Shown here piece after piece: positions 1 through 9,428 of a DNA stretch of 64,000 nt. The stretch is from Hymenobacter negativus (GTDB lineage Bacteria > Bacteroidota > Bacteroidia > Cytophagales > Hymenobacteraceae), in the NCBI RefSeq assembly GCF_017571495.1, contig NZ_JAGETZ010000010.1:1-64000 (forward strand), read 5' to 3'. The notes beneath the pieces are model-generated. The model saw nothing but the letters and a program-made list of their open reading frames with translations, searched no databases and was not told the origin of the DNA. How positions within the stretch are numbered: the stretch's first letter is position 1; the number at the start of each line of letters is the position of its first letter. The translations under genes were made by a program, and so were the position numbers.

Positions 1-958
1 CCACCGCATTCAGGGCCAGCAGCTTGGCCGGTTCGAACTTGTTAAGCAGGTAAGCACCGGCGAAGCGGCCCACCATGGCCGCCCCCCAATAGAAGGCCAC
101 CTGATTGCCGGCAGCCGTGGCATCGAGGCCCATCACGCTGGGCAGCGCCAGGTAGCTCACAATGTGCGAGCCAATAGCCACTTCGGCCCCCACGTAAGCA
201 AAGATGCCTACCACCCCGAGCAGTAGGTGGCGGTATTGCCAGGCGCTGTGATGATGTGCACCAGTAGCGGCATCATCGTCGGCGACGTGCTCGATGACAG
301 GCAGAGAAATCCGGCTCAGCACCAAGCTGATGAGCAGCAACGCCACCCCAATAATGAGGTAGGGCAACTGTACGGCAGTTACGTCAATGCTGGCCGCCGT
401 GGTAGCATTGTCAAGTTTGGGCAGGTGGCTCAGGATGAGGGCACTGCCTAGCAGCGGGGCCAGCGTGGTGCCCAGCGAGTTGAACGCCTGCGTGAGCGTG
501 AGGCGGGCCGACGCCGACGCCGGCGGACCCAAAATGGCCACGTATGGATTGGCCGCTACCTGCAGCAGCGTGATACCTGCCGCCAGCACAAACAGCGCCC
601 CCAGAAATAGCCCATACGCCCGCTGCGCCGCAGCTGGATAAAACAGAAAAGCGCCGACGGCCGCCACTGCAAAGCCCAGTAGCATGCCGCGCTTGTAGCC
701 CAGCCGCGCCACTACTTTCCCGGCCGGGATGCTCACTAGGAAATAAGCACCGAAGAAGCATAGGTTAATCAGGTTGGCCTGAGCGAAGGAAAGCTGAAAA
801 ATAGCTTTCAGGTAGGGAATCAGGATGTCGTTGAGGCAGGTGATGAAGCCCCAGAGGAAGAACAGAACCGTGACGGCACTCAGAGCGGAGGTGTAGCGCT
901 GGGTGGCGTCGGTAGATGCAGTGGCAGTTCGGGAAGATTGGGTGGGAATAGCAGCCAT
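1..958 (-). CDS. MFS sugar transporter, GluP/FucP-like (3' end outside window)
   Basis: The frame is open from an ATG at 958 to the left edge, 319 codons without a stop. The protein begins MAAIPTQSSRT, then has a first membrane helix with FFLWGFITCLNDILIPYLK and a GYKRGMLLGF loop, typical of the fucose/glucose/galactose:H+ symporter group of the major facilitator superfamily. The known role is proton-coupled sugar import across the inner membrane. It starts 44 bp after the beta-mannosidase stop on the same strand, so it is probably the last or a late gene of the mannan operon and imports mannose, glucose or mannobiose. The substrate is inferred from context only. The C-terminus is not in the window. 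Confidence 0.88.
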   Translation of the reverse strand, partial: MAAIPTQSSRTATASTDATQRYTSALSAVTVLFFLWGFITCLNDILIPYLKAIFQLSFAQANLINLCFFGAYFLVSIPAGKVVARLGYKRGMLLGFAVAAVGAFLFYPAAAQRAYGLFLGALFVLAAGITLLQVAANPYVAILGPPASASARLTLTQAFNSLGTTLAPLLGSALILSHLPKLDNATTAASIDVTAVQLPYLIIGVALLLISLVLSRISLPVIEHVADDDAATGAHHHSAWQYRHLLLGVVGIFAYVGAEVAIGSHIVSYLALPSVMGLDATAAGNQVAFYWGAAMVGRFAGAYLLNKFEPAKLLALNAV

Positions 959-1002
959 AAGAATCAGGAAAGTGAAAAGTGATTTATAAGGCAATTTCCA
1001 CT

Positions 1003-3603
1003 TTAAAATGCATCGGCCAGCGACTGCAGCCGCAACTGTTGCTTTAGCTGCGCGGCTGAGGTGGGGCTGGGACTGCGAAACGTTACCGTCTTCGGTTGCC
1101 CGGGTAGCAGGTCGAAGTAATTATCTTCAAAAAAGCCGTCACCTTCGGCCAGCGTCATGTTAACGTCGCGGGCCAGGGTTTGGCTTTGCAGGGTCAGTTG
1201 GTAAGTACTGTCCGTGAGCGGCTTCCAGGTGGTGGTGATACCCGGGCGGGGCATCATCATTTCCTTGGGCGCGGCGAAGTAGTGGGTGTTAGCGGCCAGG
1301 GTGGTGCCGTCAGCAGCCTGTACTGCACAGCTGAGCACGACCTGCTTGGGATTATGTCCTTTTAGCAGCTTTTTGCGGGAGATATCAAGGTAAGCTTTGC
1401 TGGTCAGCAGCTCGATTTGCAGGGCTTGGGTTTGCTCAAATAGCAGGTGGCCGGTAAAGTCCAGCAGGCGCACCTGCAGCCGGGCGGGCACGGCCGCGAG
1501 GCGGTCCGACACCACGTAGAAGCGCACGTTGTCGCCTTCTTCGTGAGGGCTAAGCAGCACATCGGCGTAGAAGCGCTTAGCGTAGTATTGCAAGGCTTTC
1601 CAGCGGCCGTAGTAGTCGATGGACGACCACGAGGCCGCGCCCCAGCAGTCGTCGAGTTGCCAGTACATGGAGCCCATCACGCGGGGGCGGTTGCGGCGCA
1701 GGTGCTCAGCGGCAATTTTGATGGCGTGGGCCTGCAACACCTGGCTCACGTAGAGAAACGAGGAGAAATCCTTGGGCTCGCGGAAGTCGCGGCGCAGGTA
1801 TTCGAGCAGACGCGGGTTGCCAGCCTGGCTGCGCTGGTGCTCGCGCATCACGGGCGAGGCAATGTCGTAATCAGCGGGGGCGGCGAACTGCTGCACCGAT
1901 TTCAGCTCCGGAAAGGACTGGAAGCCGTACTCGCTCATGAAGCGCGGCACCTGCTTTTCGTAGGCAGTCAGCGGCTCGGTGCCGGCCCATACGGCCCAGT
2001 AGTGCATGTCGCCGTTGCTTTGGCGGCTGGCCAAGTCTTCGTAGTTGGCCGAGGGGCTGGAAGGCCAGTAGAGGCGGCTGGGGTCGTGGGCACGCAACAC
2101 CGCCGGCAGCACGTCGTTGAACATCCGTAGATAGTCGCCCCACACTTCCTTCTGGTGCGCGGCCCCGATGATACTGGGAATGTTCCAGTCCTGCCAGGCC
2201 ACTTCATTCTCGTTGTTGCCCACCCAGATGGCCAGGCTGGGGTGGTCGCGCAGGCGGCGTACTTGGTGGGTGGCTTCCTGCCGCACGTTGTCCATAAACT
2301 CCGGGTTGCCGGGGTAGAAGGTGCAGGCAAACATGAAATCCTGCCACACCAGCAGGCCCAGTTCGTCGCAGGTATCGTAGAAATAGTCGTTTTCGTAAAT
2401 GCCACCGCCCCACACCCGCACCATGTTCATGTTGCAGTCGCGGGCCGATTGCAGCAGGTGGCGGTAGCGTTGGTTGGTGACGCGGGTTGGGAAAATATCG
2501 GCTGGAATCCAGTTCGCGCCCTTGGCAAAAACCGGGATGCCGTTCACTACAAACTCGAACGACTTGCCATACTGGTCGCGCTCGCGGCGTAACTCCAGCG
2601 TGCGCAGGCCGATGCGCTTCTTGGCCGTATCCAGCGGCTTACCGCCCTGCACCAACCGCGCTGTGAAAGTGTAAAGTGCCTGCGCCCCATATCCCGCCGG
2701 AAACCAGCGCTGCGGCTTATCCAGTCGCATTTGGACTGCCAGTTCGTGGCGATTGGGTTGCAGCGTCACCGCCTGCTCCAGGCGCGGGCCCGCGGGCTTG
2801 CCATCCGGTCCCAGCGCCTCGATGAGCAACGTAGCGGCGGGATTTTGCACCGCGGTTCCGCCATCGTATTCCACCACGAAACCGAGTTGTGCGACGTCAT
2901 CGCTGAGGCTACGCTGCACCACATGGAAGTCGCTGATGCGGGCCTCGTCCCAGACTTCGAGCTGCACGGGCTGCCAGATGCCGGCCGTGACGAAGCGCGG
3001 GCCCCAGTCCCAGCCGTATTGATAGGGCGCTTTGCGGGTGTAAGGGCTCAGCACAGGGCCTTTGTCGCCCACCACGGCCATGGCCTGCTCGTCGTTGGTG
3101 GCGTAGAGCGGGAAGCCGTACTTGGCAGGTAGGCCAGCCACCTCCGTCAGCGGCGAGCGAAAGTGGATGCGCAGGTGGTTTTCGCCGGCCCGCAGCTGTG
3201 GTTTCACGCTCACCCGCCACTCCCGGAACATGTTGTCGGCGTGCAGGATGGTGGCATCGTTCAACGTTACATCAGCGTATGTATCAAGGCCTTTGAATAC
3301 CAGTTCCAGGTAGGAGCGGCGCAGCATTTCGGGCGTCACGGCGAAGGTGGTTTCATAGTCCCAGTCCGCTTTGCCAATCCACTGCTGTTGCAGCTCGTTG
3401 TCGCGGTAGAGTGGGTCTTTAATCTGGCCAGCCGCCAACAAATCGGTGTGCACGCAGCCGGGCACGGTGGACGACATCCAGCCCTCCTTGTCCGCCTGGT
3501 GAAAGCGCCAACCCTGCGTTAGCAGCTGCGTGGTCTTTGCCGTTTGGGCAGTAGCTATTTTGGGCAGTGCGGCCAAGATGATGAGGAGAATGAGGTAGCG
3601 CAT
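1003..3603 (-). CDS. GH2 beta-mannosidase, secreted
   Basis: 866 residues, the usual length for GH2 beta-mannosidases. Residues 1-19 are a signal peptide ending IATAQ. The N-terminal jelly-roll (about 25-220) contains the YQYGWDWGPRF motif of GH2 beta-mannosidases, followed by an immunoglobulin-like sandwich and a TIM barrel from about 345. The acid/base is probably Glu465 in WVGNNENEVAW and the nucleophile Glu558 in FMSEYGFQSFPE. It would hydrolyse terminal non-reducing beta-mannose from mannooligosaccharides in the periplasm. It lies 33 bp after the second GH2 gene and belongs to the long minus-strand mannan operon. Family assignment is firm; linkage preference is inferred. Confidence 0.93.
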   Translation of the reverse strand: MRYLILLIILAALPKIATAQTAKTTQLLTQGWRFHQADKEGWMSSTVPGCVHTDLLAAGQIKDPLYRDNELQQQWIGKADWDYETTFAVTPEMLRRSYLELVFKGLDTYADVTLNDATILHADNMFREWRVSVKPQLRAGENHLRIHFRSPLTEVAGLPAKYGFPLYATNDEQAMAVVGDKGPVLSPYTRKAPYQYGWDWGPRFVTAGIWQPVQLEVWDEARISDFHVVQRSLSDDVAQLGFVVEYDGGTAVQNPAATLLIEALGPDGKPAGPRLEQAVTLQPNRHELAVQMRLDKPQRWFPAGYGAQALYTFTARLVQGGKPLDTAKKRIGLRTLELRRERDQYGKSFEFVVNGIPVFAKGANWIPADIFPTRVTNQRYRHLLQSARDCNMNMVRVWGGGIYENDYFYDTCDELGLLVWQDFMFACTFYPGNPEFMDNVRQEATHQVRRLRDHPSLAIWVGNNENEVAWQDWNIPSIIGAAHQKEVWGDYLRMFNDVLPAVLRAHDPSRLYWPSSPSANYEDLASRQSNGDMHYWAVWAGTEPLTAYEKQVPRFMSEYGFQSFPELKSVQQFAAPADYDIASPVMREHQRSQAGNPRLLEYLRRDFREPKDFSSFLYVSQVLQAHAIKIAAEHLRRNRPRVMGSMYWQLDDCWGAASWSSIDYYGRWKALQYYAKRFYADVLLSPHEEGDNVRFYVVSDRLAAVPARLQVRLLDFTGHLLFEQTQALQIELLTSKAYLDISRKKLLKGHNPKQVVLSCAVQAADGTTLAANTHYFAAPKEMMMPRPGITTTWKPLTDSTYQLTLQSQTLARDVNMTLAEGDGFFEDNYFDLLPGQPKTVTFRSPSPTSAAQLKQQLRLQSLADAF

Positions 3604-3636
3604 GGCGGATAGTTGGGATGTGGATGAACCCAGCAG

Positions 3637-6549
3637 TTAGCGGCAGTTGTACGCTTCAGCCAGCAGCTGCAAAGTGGGACCAGCAGCTGAGGCAGGGTAT
3701 TGCACCTCAATGGTTTTGCGCTCGCCCGGCAGCAGCGTGAAGTAGCCATCAGAGAAATAGGCGGGCAGTACAGGGCTCGATTGGCTGCCCAGCAAGGTGA
3801 GGCGCACGGTCACGGCGGGCGTGGCGGTGGGGTTCGTCAACTCATAAATCAGTTGCCGTTTTGCTGCATCCTGACGCAGCAGCTTCGGCGTGAGCGTCAC
3901 TGCTGGCAACGCGTTGAAGGCTTGAAAATCGGGAGTAGCGGCCGTTTTCTGCCAATAGTCGTTGCTGGAAAGCATGTTGCCAGCCGCATCCGTCAGCACA
4001 AGGCGCAGCAGGTACACGCCTGGCAGCGTGGCGGGCAGTTGGGGCGTGAATACGGCTGTGGCCTGATTGGCCGGGGCCTGCACGGCGCGGGATTCGGTGG
4101 TCAGGCGCTGGCCGGCTACGTCGTAGAGGCTGCACGTTACCTGGCCACCACCCAGCGGCCGGAGCGTGGTGTTAATTACCATCACTTGATGGTCGTCCAG
4201 GTTCCATTGCACATGCAGGGGTTCGCAGGCTTTTTGCGCACCGAAGTAGGCGGCGTGGGTGGCGTAGTCCCAGGAATACAGCTGCCAAATCATGCTGGGC
4301 CAGGCCGGGTGGCTCATCCAGAGCAGCACGCCGCTGGTGTTGCGCCAGAGGCGACTGTTCCAGGCCTCGAACATGGCGCGGTGGTGGTCGTAGTTGAGAA
4401 ACTGGACCTTGCGGGCGAAGTCTTCCAAGCCGGTGGGGACGCCATAGAGGTGGGTCACGTCGCCCAGGTACTTCTGCTGCTCGTGCTCGGCGTGCAGGTC
4501 GTGGTAGTACCAGGTGTCGCTGATGGGCCACTGGTCGGCGGCCGGGATGAACTGGCGGATGGTGCGGGCCTCGGGCACGGAGAAAGTGCCGATTTCGGTG
4601 GTGAAGCCCTGGGCGAGGCGCCGGGCGTACTCGGCGGGGTCGGAGAAGTAGTTCCAGGGGCCGCTGGTGCGCAGGTTGAGGTTGCGCGAGTTGGGCTGGT
4701 AGTAACGGGTGCCGTCCTCAGTGGCAATGAGCCGGGCCAGCAGGTCTTCGAGGCCGGCGGGCGCGTAGCCCTCGTTGCGCGGGCACCAGATGGCGATGCT
4801 CGGGTGGTTGCGGTAGCGCCGCACCACATCGGTGGCATTATCCATGAACAGCTTGTTATCAGTCGCTTCGATGTTGAAGCCCTGAGTTGAAAGCCAGAAG
4901 TCGTTCCAGACCAGCATGCCATATTCATCGGCCAGCTGGAAGAAATCTTCCTCGGTACTCTCGCCGGTCCAGTTGCGAATCATGTTGAGGTGGGCCTGCT
5001 GATGCAGCTTGAAGTAAGGTTCCAGCCGCGCCCGCGACACGCGCTTGCGGGCGTCGTCCATGCCCCAGTTGCCGCCCCGGCAGAAGATGCGCTGGCCGTT
5101 CACCTTCAGCACGAGATAGGGCGCGGCAGCCGGCTCCGCCACGGGCGTAAATGCGGCCTGGTCGGCGCCGGTCCGCAGCCGGGACACGGCTACTTCGGGC
5201 ACCACCTCGCGGCGGTTCACGTTGTCAAAAAGCAGCTTGCCCGCCGGGGCTCGCAGCGGGTTAAACTTGACTCGTTGGCCCTCCCCTGCCGGCGTGTCAA
5301 CCGTCATTTCATACGTCAGCTCCCGCACTCCAAACCGCACCGTATGCCGGTCCGAAGGCTTGCCGCCAGCCGCCACTACACGCAGCTGCATGGTATAGAG
5401 ACTGGGCCGGCCGTAGCCGTTGGGCCACCACAGGCGCGGCCGATTCAGGCGCAGCGGGGCAAAGCTGGCCGGGTCGAAACGCACCAGCTTGTCACTCAGC
5501 GCAGGCACCGTCACGGTTTGGCGAAAAGTTTGGCCTTCCAGTTGGCCCGTTACAAGAACGCTTTGCGGCTGGCGGCTGGTGTTGTGCAGCGTGGCGCGCA
5601 CCGCTACCGTGGCCCGAGTGGTATCGGGCAGCGGCAGGTCGGTGATTACCTGCGGGTCGCGCAGGGTGACGGGGCCGCTGAAGTGCAGCTGCACGTCCTG
5701 CCAGATGCCGCTGTTACGGTCGCGGATGCCGGGCATCCAGTCCCAGCCTTCCGAGGCCATGAAGGTGGGGCCATCGCCAGCCAGGGCGCCGCCGTTCGGC
5801 CCCTGGCCGGTGCGGGCCGACTCTTCGTGCGGAATGCCGGGGTGCGGCGGCGGCAGGATGCGCACGGCCAGCACGTTCTCATCAGCAGCCTTTAGCCACC
5901 GGCTCACCTCAAACTCGCCGCGCCGAAACGCGCCTTTGATGGTGCCCAGGCGTTGGCCATTCAGCCACACTTCGGCCTGGTAGTTTATGCCCGCAAAGGT
6001 CAGCCAGGCGCTTTGCCCGCGCTTCTCAGCCGGCACCCGAAACGCAACGCGGTACCACCACGGCTGGCGCGCCAGCGTGTCGGGGATGCGCAGGTTATTC
6101 AGCCCGATGTAGGGGTCGGGGTACACGCCCTGGTCGATGAGCGTGGTGAGCACGGTGCCGGGCACGGTGGCATTGTACCAGGTGGCGCTGCGGAAACCGG
6201 GCTGGCTGATGGCCGCGCCAGCCGCCGGCACGTCATTGGCCGCGGCCATTTCCCAACCTTGCGTAAGGCGCAGCCGGCCATCGGGCGCGGGCGCCAGCAC
6301 GGTGCGCGGCAGCACTTTGGGCCGGCGCGTGGGCGGCAAGTACGCCGCCTTTGCCTGGGGCAAGAGCGCCGAGTCCTGCGGTTTCGCCAGGCCATAATTA
6401 AGCTTGGGCTGCTGCCCGTGGGCAGCGGGCTGTTGGCACAGTCCCGCCCCAATAGCCACGAGCAGCCAGCCCAAGCGAAGCCGACGGCCCACCACCGCCA
6501 GCTTACTATCGTTGATAAAATCCATCCATTTCCCCGTCCAACCCATCAT
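3637..6549 (-). CDS. GH2 exo-glycosidase (beta-mannosidase / exo-beta-glucosaminidase-like)
   Basis: 970 residues from the ATG at 6549, which overlaps the stop of the preceding GH5-like gene as ATGA and suggests translational coupling. A later in-frame ATG at 6525 would also leave a good signal sequence (hydrophobic LGWLLVAIGAG, then cleavage near AAHGQQ). GH2 sugar-binding domain at about 95-300, immunoglobulin sandwich to about 415, TIM barrel from about 480. Probable acid/base is Glu593 in WCPRNEGYAP and nucleophile Glu652 in TTEIGTFSVPE. The fold resembles mannosylglycoprotein endo-beta-mannosidases and exo-beta-D-glucosaminidases more than the classical beta-mannosidase next door. About 65 extra residues (415-480) sit between sandwich and barrel. 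Context argues for a mannan side-chain or oligosaccharide substrate. Confidence 0.85.
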   Translation of the reverse strand: MMGWTGKWMDFINDSKLAVVGRRLRLGWLLVAIGAGLCQQPAAHGQQPKLNYGLAKPQDSALLPQAKAAYLPPTRRPKVLPRTVLAPAPDGRLRLTQGWEMAAANDVPAAGAAISQPGFRSATWYNATVPGTVLTTLIDQGVYPDPYIGLNNLRIPDTLARQPWWYRVAFRVPAEKRGQSAWLTFAGINYQAEVWLNGQRLGTIKGAFRRGEFEVSRWLKAADENVLAVRILPPPHPGIPHEESARTGQGPNGGALAGDGPTFMASEGWDWMPGIRDRNSGIWQDVQLHFSGPVTLRDPQVITDLPLPDTTRATVAVRATLHNTSRQPQSVLVTGQLEGQTFRQTVTVPALSDKLVRFDPASFAPLRLNRPRLWWPNGYGRPSLYTMQLRVVAAGGKPSDRHTVRFGVRELTYEMTVDTPAGEGQRVKFNPLRAPAGKLLFDNVNRREVVPEVAVSRLRTGADQAAFTPVAEPAAAPYLVLKVNGQRIFCRGGNWGMDDARKRVSRARLEPYFKLHQQAHLNMIRNWTGESTEEDFFQLADEYGMLVWNDFWLSTQGFNIEATDNKLFMDNATDVVRRYRNHPSIAIWCPRNEGYAPAGLEDLLARLIATEDGTRYYQPNSRNLNLRTSGPWNYFSDPAEYARRLAQGFTTEIGTFSVPEARTIRQFIPAADQWPISDTWYYHDLHAEHEQQKYLGDVTHLYGVPTGLEDFARKVQFLNYDHHRAMFEAWNSRLWRNTSGVLLWMSHPAWPSMIWQLYSWDYATHAAYFGAQKACEPLHVQWNLDDHQVMVINTTLRPLGGGQVTCSLYDVAGQRLTTESRAVQAPANQATAVFTPQLPATLPGVYLLRLVLTDAAGNMLSSNDYWQKTAATPDFQAFNALPAVTLTPKLLRQDAAKRQLIYELTNPTATPAVTVRLTLLGSQSSPVLPAYFSDGYFTLLPGERKTIEVQYPASAAGPTLQLLAEAYNCR

Positions 6550-8249
6550 AATGCCCGCGCTTTGCTTCCGGCTGTGATGATGAGCACCCGCTCCTGCTGC
6601 GGCCCCAGCGTGAGGGTGGGCAGCGTGAGCTGCTGGTCTTTCAGGGCCAGGCCCGTCAGTTTTTGGGATTGCCGGTTGCTGGGGTCGAAGGCCTGCCCGT
6701 CGAGTTTCTTGGTGCCAGCGGTGGGGAAGGTGGCGGCCGTGGCAACGGGCGCGGCGGTGTTGTTCAGCAGGTACACGAAGTAGGTGTCGCCGCAGCGCAG
6801 GCCGAAGCTTTGCACCACGCCGCTGGCCACGTCGAAGGGCTCGAAGTCGCCGTGGCCAGCGGCCAGCATCCGGTCGCTGATGTCGCGCACGGCGCGGAAG
6901 TAGGGCGTCATCTTCTGGTCGTCGAACAGCTCCCACCACCACGTCATCGGCAGCACGGGCGTGGGGCTGAACAGGCCGTACCACAGCCCGCGCCGGTAGT
7001 CGTAGTTGAAGCCGTCTTTGTAGGCCGGGTTGGCATCTTCCCAGCGGTAGCCGAACTCGCCCACCACGTAGGGCTTGCCAAAAGTCTGGATGTAATCGGG
7101 GTAGATGGCCGGTATTTTCTCGGTGTGCTTGTAGATGTGCTTCTGGTTGAAATCGAAGTAGGCCACCGAGTTCAGCCCCCCGATGTCGCGGTGCGAAATG
7201 CTGGTCGTCACCAGGTGCTGGTAGGGGTCGATGTCCTTGAGGTAGCGGCTCATTTCGGCGTGCCAGTGCGTCACGGCGGCGTGCGGAATCAGCAGGCTGT
7301 CCTGCTGCGTGTACACGGCATTATCTACCTCGTTGAAGAACTCCCAGGCCGCAATATTGGGGCTGTAGCCCCAGCGGGCCACGATGTAGCGCAGCTTGTT
7401 CTTATACTTCTGCTGCGCCGCGGGCAGCGTAAAAAACTCGGTGGGCGTGCGGGCCGGGCCGCCGTTGGCCTGGTTGTAGGGGCTGTTGCGCCAGCCGCCT
7501 TTTTCCATCAAATGGCCGTGCCAATCAAGGGTGAGCATGAAGTACAGCCCCAGCGAATCGGTGAGTTGCACCAGCTCGTCCATCCGCTTGATGGCGCCCG
7601 GATGGAAGTAGTCGGTGGAGTTTACGTAGCGCTTCGTGGTGCTCACTTTGGGCCACTCCAGCGGCAGGTTCCAGTAGCACATCCAGGTGCGGAAGAAGTT
7701 GGCTCCGTTCTTCGCCAGGGTGGGCAGCAGGTAATCGTAGGTGAACTTCTGGTCCTCAAACGAGCGGGATTCCCAGGCCACGTTCTCCCCGATTCCGCGA
7801 AACAAATCGCCGTTATCAAACCGAAACGTGTACAGGTCATTCTTGTGCAGAAAGCCCGGTTTCTTGCCCGCTACCACCGTAAAGGAGCTGGCCGCTGATT
7901 CCTCGGTACCCGCCTTGCTGGTTAGCCGGAAAAAGCCGGTGTACGCCCCCAACATCTGAGGGGCAAACCGCACCTTCCAGCGCGACTGCGGCGCGGCGTT
8001 CTGTTCGCAGTAGGCTGGCACCACCACCGGCAGTCCATTCGGCGCGGTCAGCACCAAATCCAGGCTCACCTCCTGCTGATTGTACGGGTTTTTAAAGGTA
8101 GAATTGAGCGTAATGTCCCACTCGGCCTTCTCGTATTCGCGCACCGGCGCAGTAGTCAGCTTCGTTGAGCCGATGATTTTTTGCGCGTAGCTCGCCGAAG
8201 CTGCCAGCCATGCCAGCAGCCCAAGGAGCAGCCCTTTCCAGTTTTTCAT
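6546..8249 (-). CDS. DUF5060 plus GH5-like glycoside hydrolase, secreted
   Basis: 567 residues from the ATG at 8249, chosen because MKNWKGLLLGLLAWLAASASYAQ is a clear signal peptide; upstream in-frame codons give no sensible N-terminus. Residues 30-130 resemble the DUF5060 immunoglobulin-like domain that precedes some GH5-type barrels. The barrel follows from about 135: FFRTWMCYWN, DWHGHL, then probable acid/base Glu307 in WEFFNEVDN and nucleophile Glu398 in YVVGEFGYRW. The residue spacing fits clan GH-A. Substrate is not fixed by the sequence; in this operon an endo-mannanase or mannosidase role is likely. It is preceded by palindrome A1 and overlaps the next gene by 4 bp. Confidence 0.8.
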   Translation of the reverse strand: MKNWKGLLLGLLAWLAASASYAQKIIGSTKLTTAPVREYEKAEWDITLNSTFKNPYNQQEVSLDLVLTAPNGLPVVVPAYCEQNAAPQSRWKVRFAPQMLGAYTGFFRLTSKAGTEESAASSFTVVAGKKPGFLHKNDLYTFRFDNGDLFRGIGENVAWESRSFEDQKFTYDYLLPTLAKNGANFFRTWMCYWNLPLEWPKVSTTKRYVNSTDYFHPGAIKRMDELVQLTDSLGLYFMLTLDWHGHLMEKGGWRNSPYNQANGGPARTPTEFFTLPAAQQKYKNKLRYIVARWGYSPNIAAWEFFNEVDNAVYTQQDSLLIPHAAVTHWHAEMSRYLKDIDPYQHLVTTSISHRDIGGLNSVAYFDFNQKHIYKHTEKIPAIYPDYIQTFGKPYVVGEFGYRWEDANPAYKDGFNYDYRRGLWYGLFSPTPVLPMTWWWELFDDQKMTPYFRAVRDISDRMLAAGHGDFEPFDVASGVVQSFGLRCGDTYFVYLLNNTAAPVATAATFPTAGTKKLDGQAFDPSNRQSQKLTGLALKDQQLTLPTLTLGPQQERVLIITAGSKARAL

Positions 8250-8294
8250 AGCTGTTTTATAGCAGGTTGTGTAGTTATGCACGGCCGTTAACCC

Positions 8295-8383
8295 CACCCC
8301 CGGCCCCTCCCCTCCGGGAGAGGGGTGCGTTCTGACGAATCTCGCATCTGGTACCCCTCTCCCGGAGGGGAGGGGCCGGGGTG
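8295..8383. repeat. Long inverted repeat A1 (CCCC-rich family)
   Basis: Arms 8295-8326 and 8353-8383 are inverted copies, identical except for one extra C, separated by a 26-bp loop. The arms carry CCCCGGCCCCTCCCCTCCGG. The element fills the gap between the GH26 stop and the GH5-like start in the mannan operon. It is related to A2 at 17824-17929 and more distantly to A3 at 58190-58299. There is no T-run after the stem, so it is not a typical intrinsic terminator. Confidence 0.85.
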
Positions 8384-8387
8384 TGTA

Positions 8388-9350
8388 CTACCACTTCGGC
8401 AGCTCGTCGCGCGTCAGCACTTGCGGGGCGTCGTAAATGCGCTTGATGGCTTCGACAGAATTCTTTTCCTGCACCAGCTCGGCCCAGCTCATGAAAAACG
8501 TCCAGCGAGGCTGCGCGGCCAGGATTTCCGGTGTGGGCAGCGTGGCGCACTCGCCAATGGCAATGGGCTTTGCACCTACGATGGGTAGGATGTAGTCGTA
8601 CCACGATTTGTCGTAACCCTGGTCGTACACGTCGAAGGCGAAAACGTCCCAGTAGGCTTCGCCGGGGTTGTATTGGGCGAAGTCGCGGCTCATGTCCTGC
8701 ATGTCCCACACCCAGATGAGGTTGGTCAGGCCCTTGGTTTTCTGCAGGTAGTCGTGGGTAATTTGGTAGAGGCGGGCGGTGCCGTTGGGGCCGGGCCGGC
8801 CGCCCCACCAGAATTTGCCCTGGTTCATCTCGTGCAAGGGCCGGAACAGCACTTCCACGTTGTGGTCTTTCAGGTATTGCAGGTACACGGCGATGCCGTC
8901 CATGCGGGCTTTCCAGGCCTTGTTTAGGGGCGTGCCGTCGGTGGTGAGCTCCTGCCACTGCGCATCGGTGAGCAACTGGTTGAGCAGGCCAGGGTCCCAG
9001 GCGCAGGGCTCGCCGGGGCCGGGCGGGCAGGCGTGCCACATAATGTTGACCACAGCGCCCTTGCGGTACTGCTTGCGCGCCTGCTTTATCATCTTCCAGC
9101 GGTTGTCAATGTTTTCCTGCTGGAACAGGAAGTCGCCGCTCCACAGCGCCGGGTACTTGCCAGTGGTTTTCCGGATGAAATCCGTCCACTTTGTTGGCTC
9201 GGCGTTAGGTTCTTTGTTGTGCTGGCCGGCCAGGGTTTTGGTGCCCGAAATGCTGTTCAGATAAGGCAGCACCTTGGCAGACTGGGCGGCGGCGTTGGTC
9301 GCCAAACCGAGGGTTGCAAACAGGAAGTACTTGAAGAAGGAAGAAGCCAT
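8388..9350 (-). CDS. GH26 endo-beta-mannanase, single domain
   Basis: 320 residues from the ATG at 9350, which opens a signal peptide (MASSFFKYFLFATLGLATNAAA). The rest is one GH26 barrel. The acid/base is Glu174 in FRPLHEMNQ and the nucleophile Glu267 in PIAIGECATLP, both hallmarks of GH26. WWGGRPGPNG and LIWVWDMQD are also family-typical. There is no binding module and no T9SS domain, unlike the other two GH26 proteins in the window, so this one probably stays in the periplasm or at the outer membrane and trims imported mannooligosaccharides. It lies in the SusC/SusD operon, 78 bp after the surface lipoprotein gene. Confidence 0.93.
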   Translation of the reverse strand: MASSFFKYFLFATLGLATNAAAQSAKVLPYLNSISGTKTLAGQHNKEPNAEPTKWTDFIRKTTGKYPALWSGDFLFQQENIDNRWKMIKQARKQYRKGAVVNIMWHACPPGPGEPCAWDPGLLNQLLTDAQWQELTTDGTPLNKAWKARMDGIAVYLQYLKDHNVEVLFRPLHEMNQGKFWWGGRPGPNGTARLYQITHDYLQKTKGLTNLIWVWDMQDMSRDFAQYNPGEAYWDVFAFDVYDQGYDKSWYDYILPIVGAKPIAIGECATLPTPEILAAQPRWTFFMSWAELVQEKNSVEAIKRIYDAPQVLTRDELPKW

Positions 9351-9428
9351 GCCAGCCAGAAAACAAGAGCGGCCCACGGAAGCGCCGGAGCCGCTCCTGT
9401 GCGGTGATTGAAGTAGGTGAAAGAACGG

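Noticed and set aside
3700..4890. A 396-residue plus-strand frame
   Set aside because: Antisense to the second GH2 gene; composition and lack of motifs mark it as a shadow frame.
6550..6984. N-terminal extension of the second GH2 gene
   Set aside because: The 145 extra residues overlap the GH5-like gene in another frame and are Arg/Ala/His rich. The signal peptide and the ATGA overlap favour a start at 6549 or 6525.
8295..8383. Palindrome A1 and relatives as intrinsic terminators
   Set aside because: Stems are far longer than usual, no T-run follows, and they lie inside apparent operons; similar copies at several places fit dispersed repeats better.
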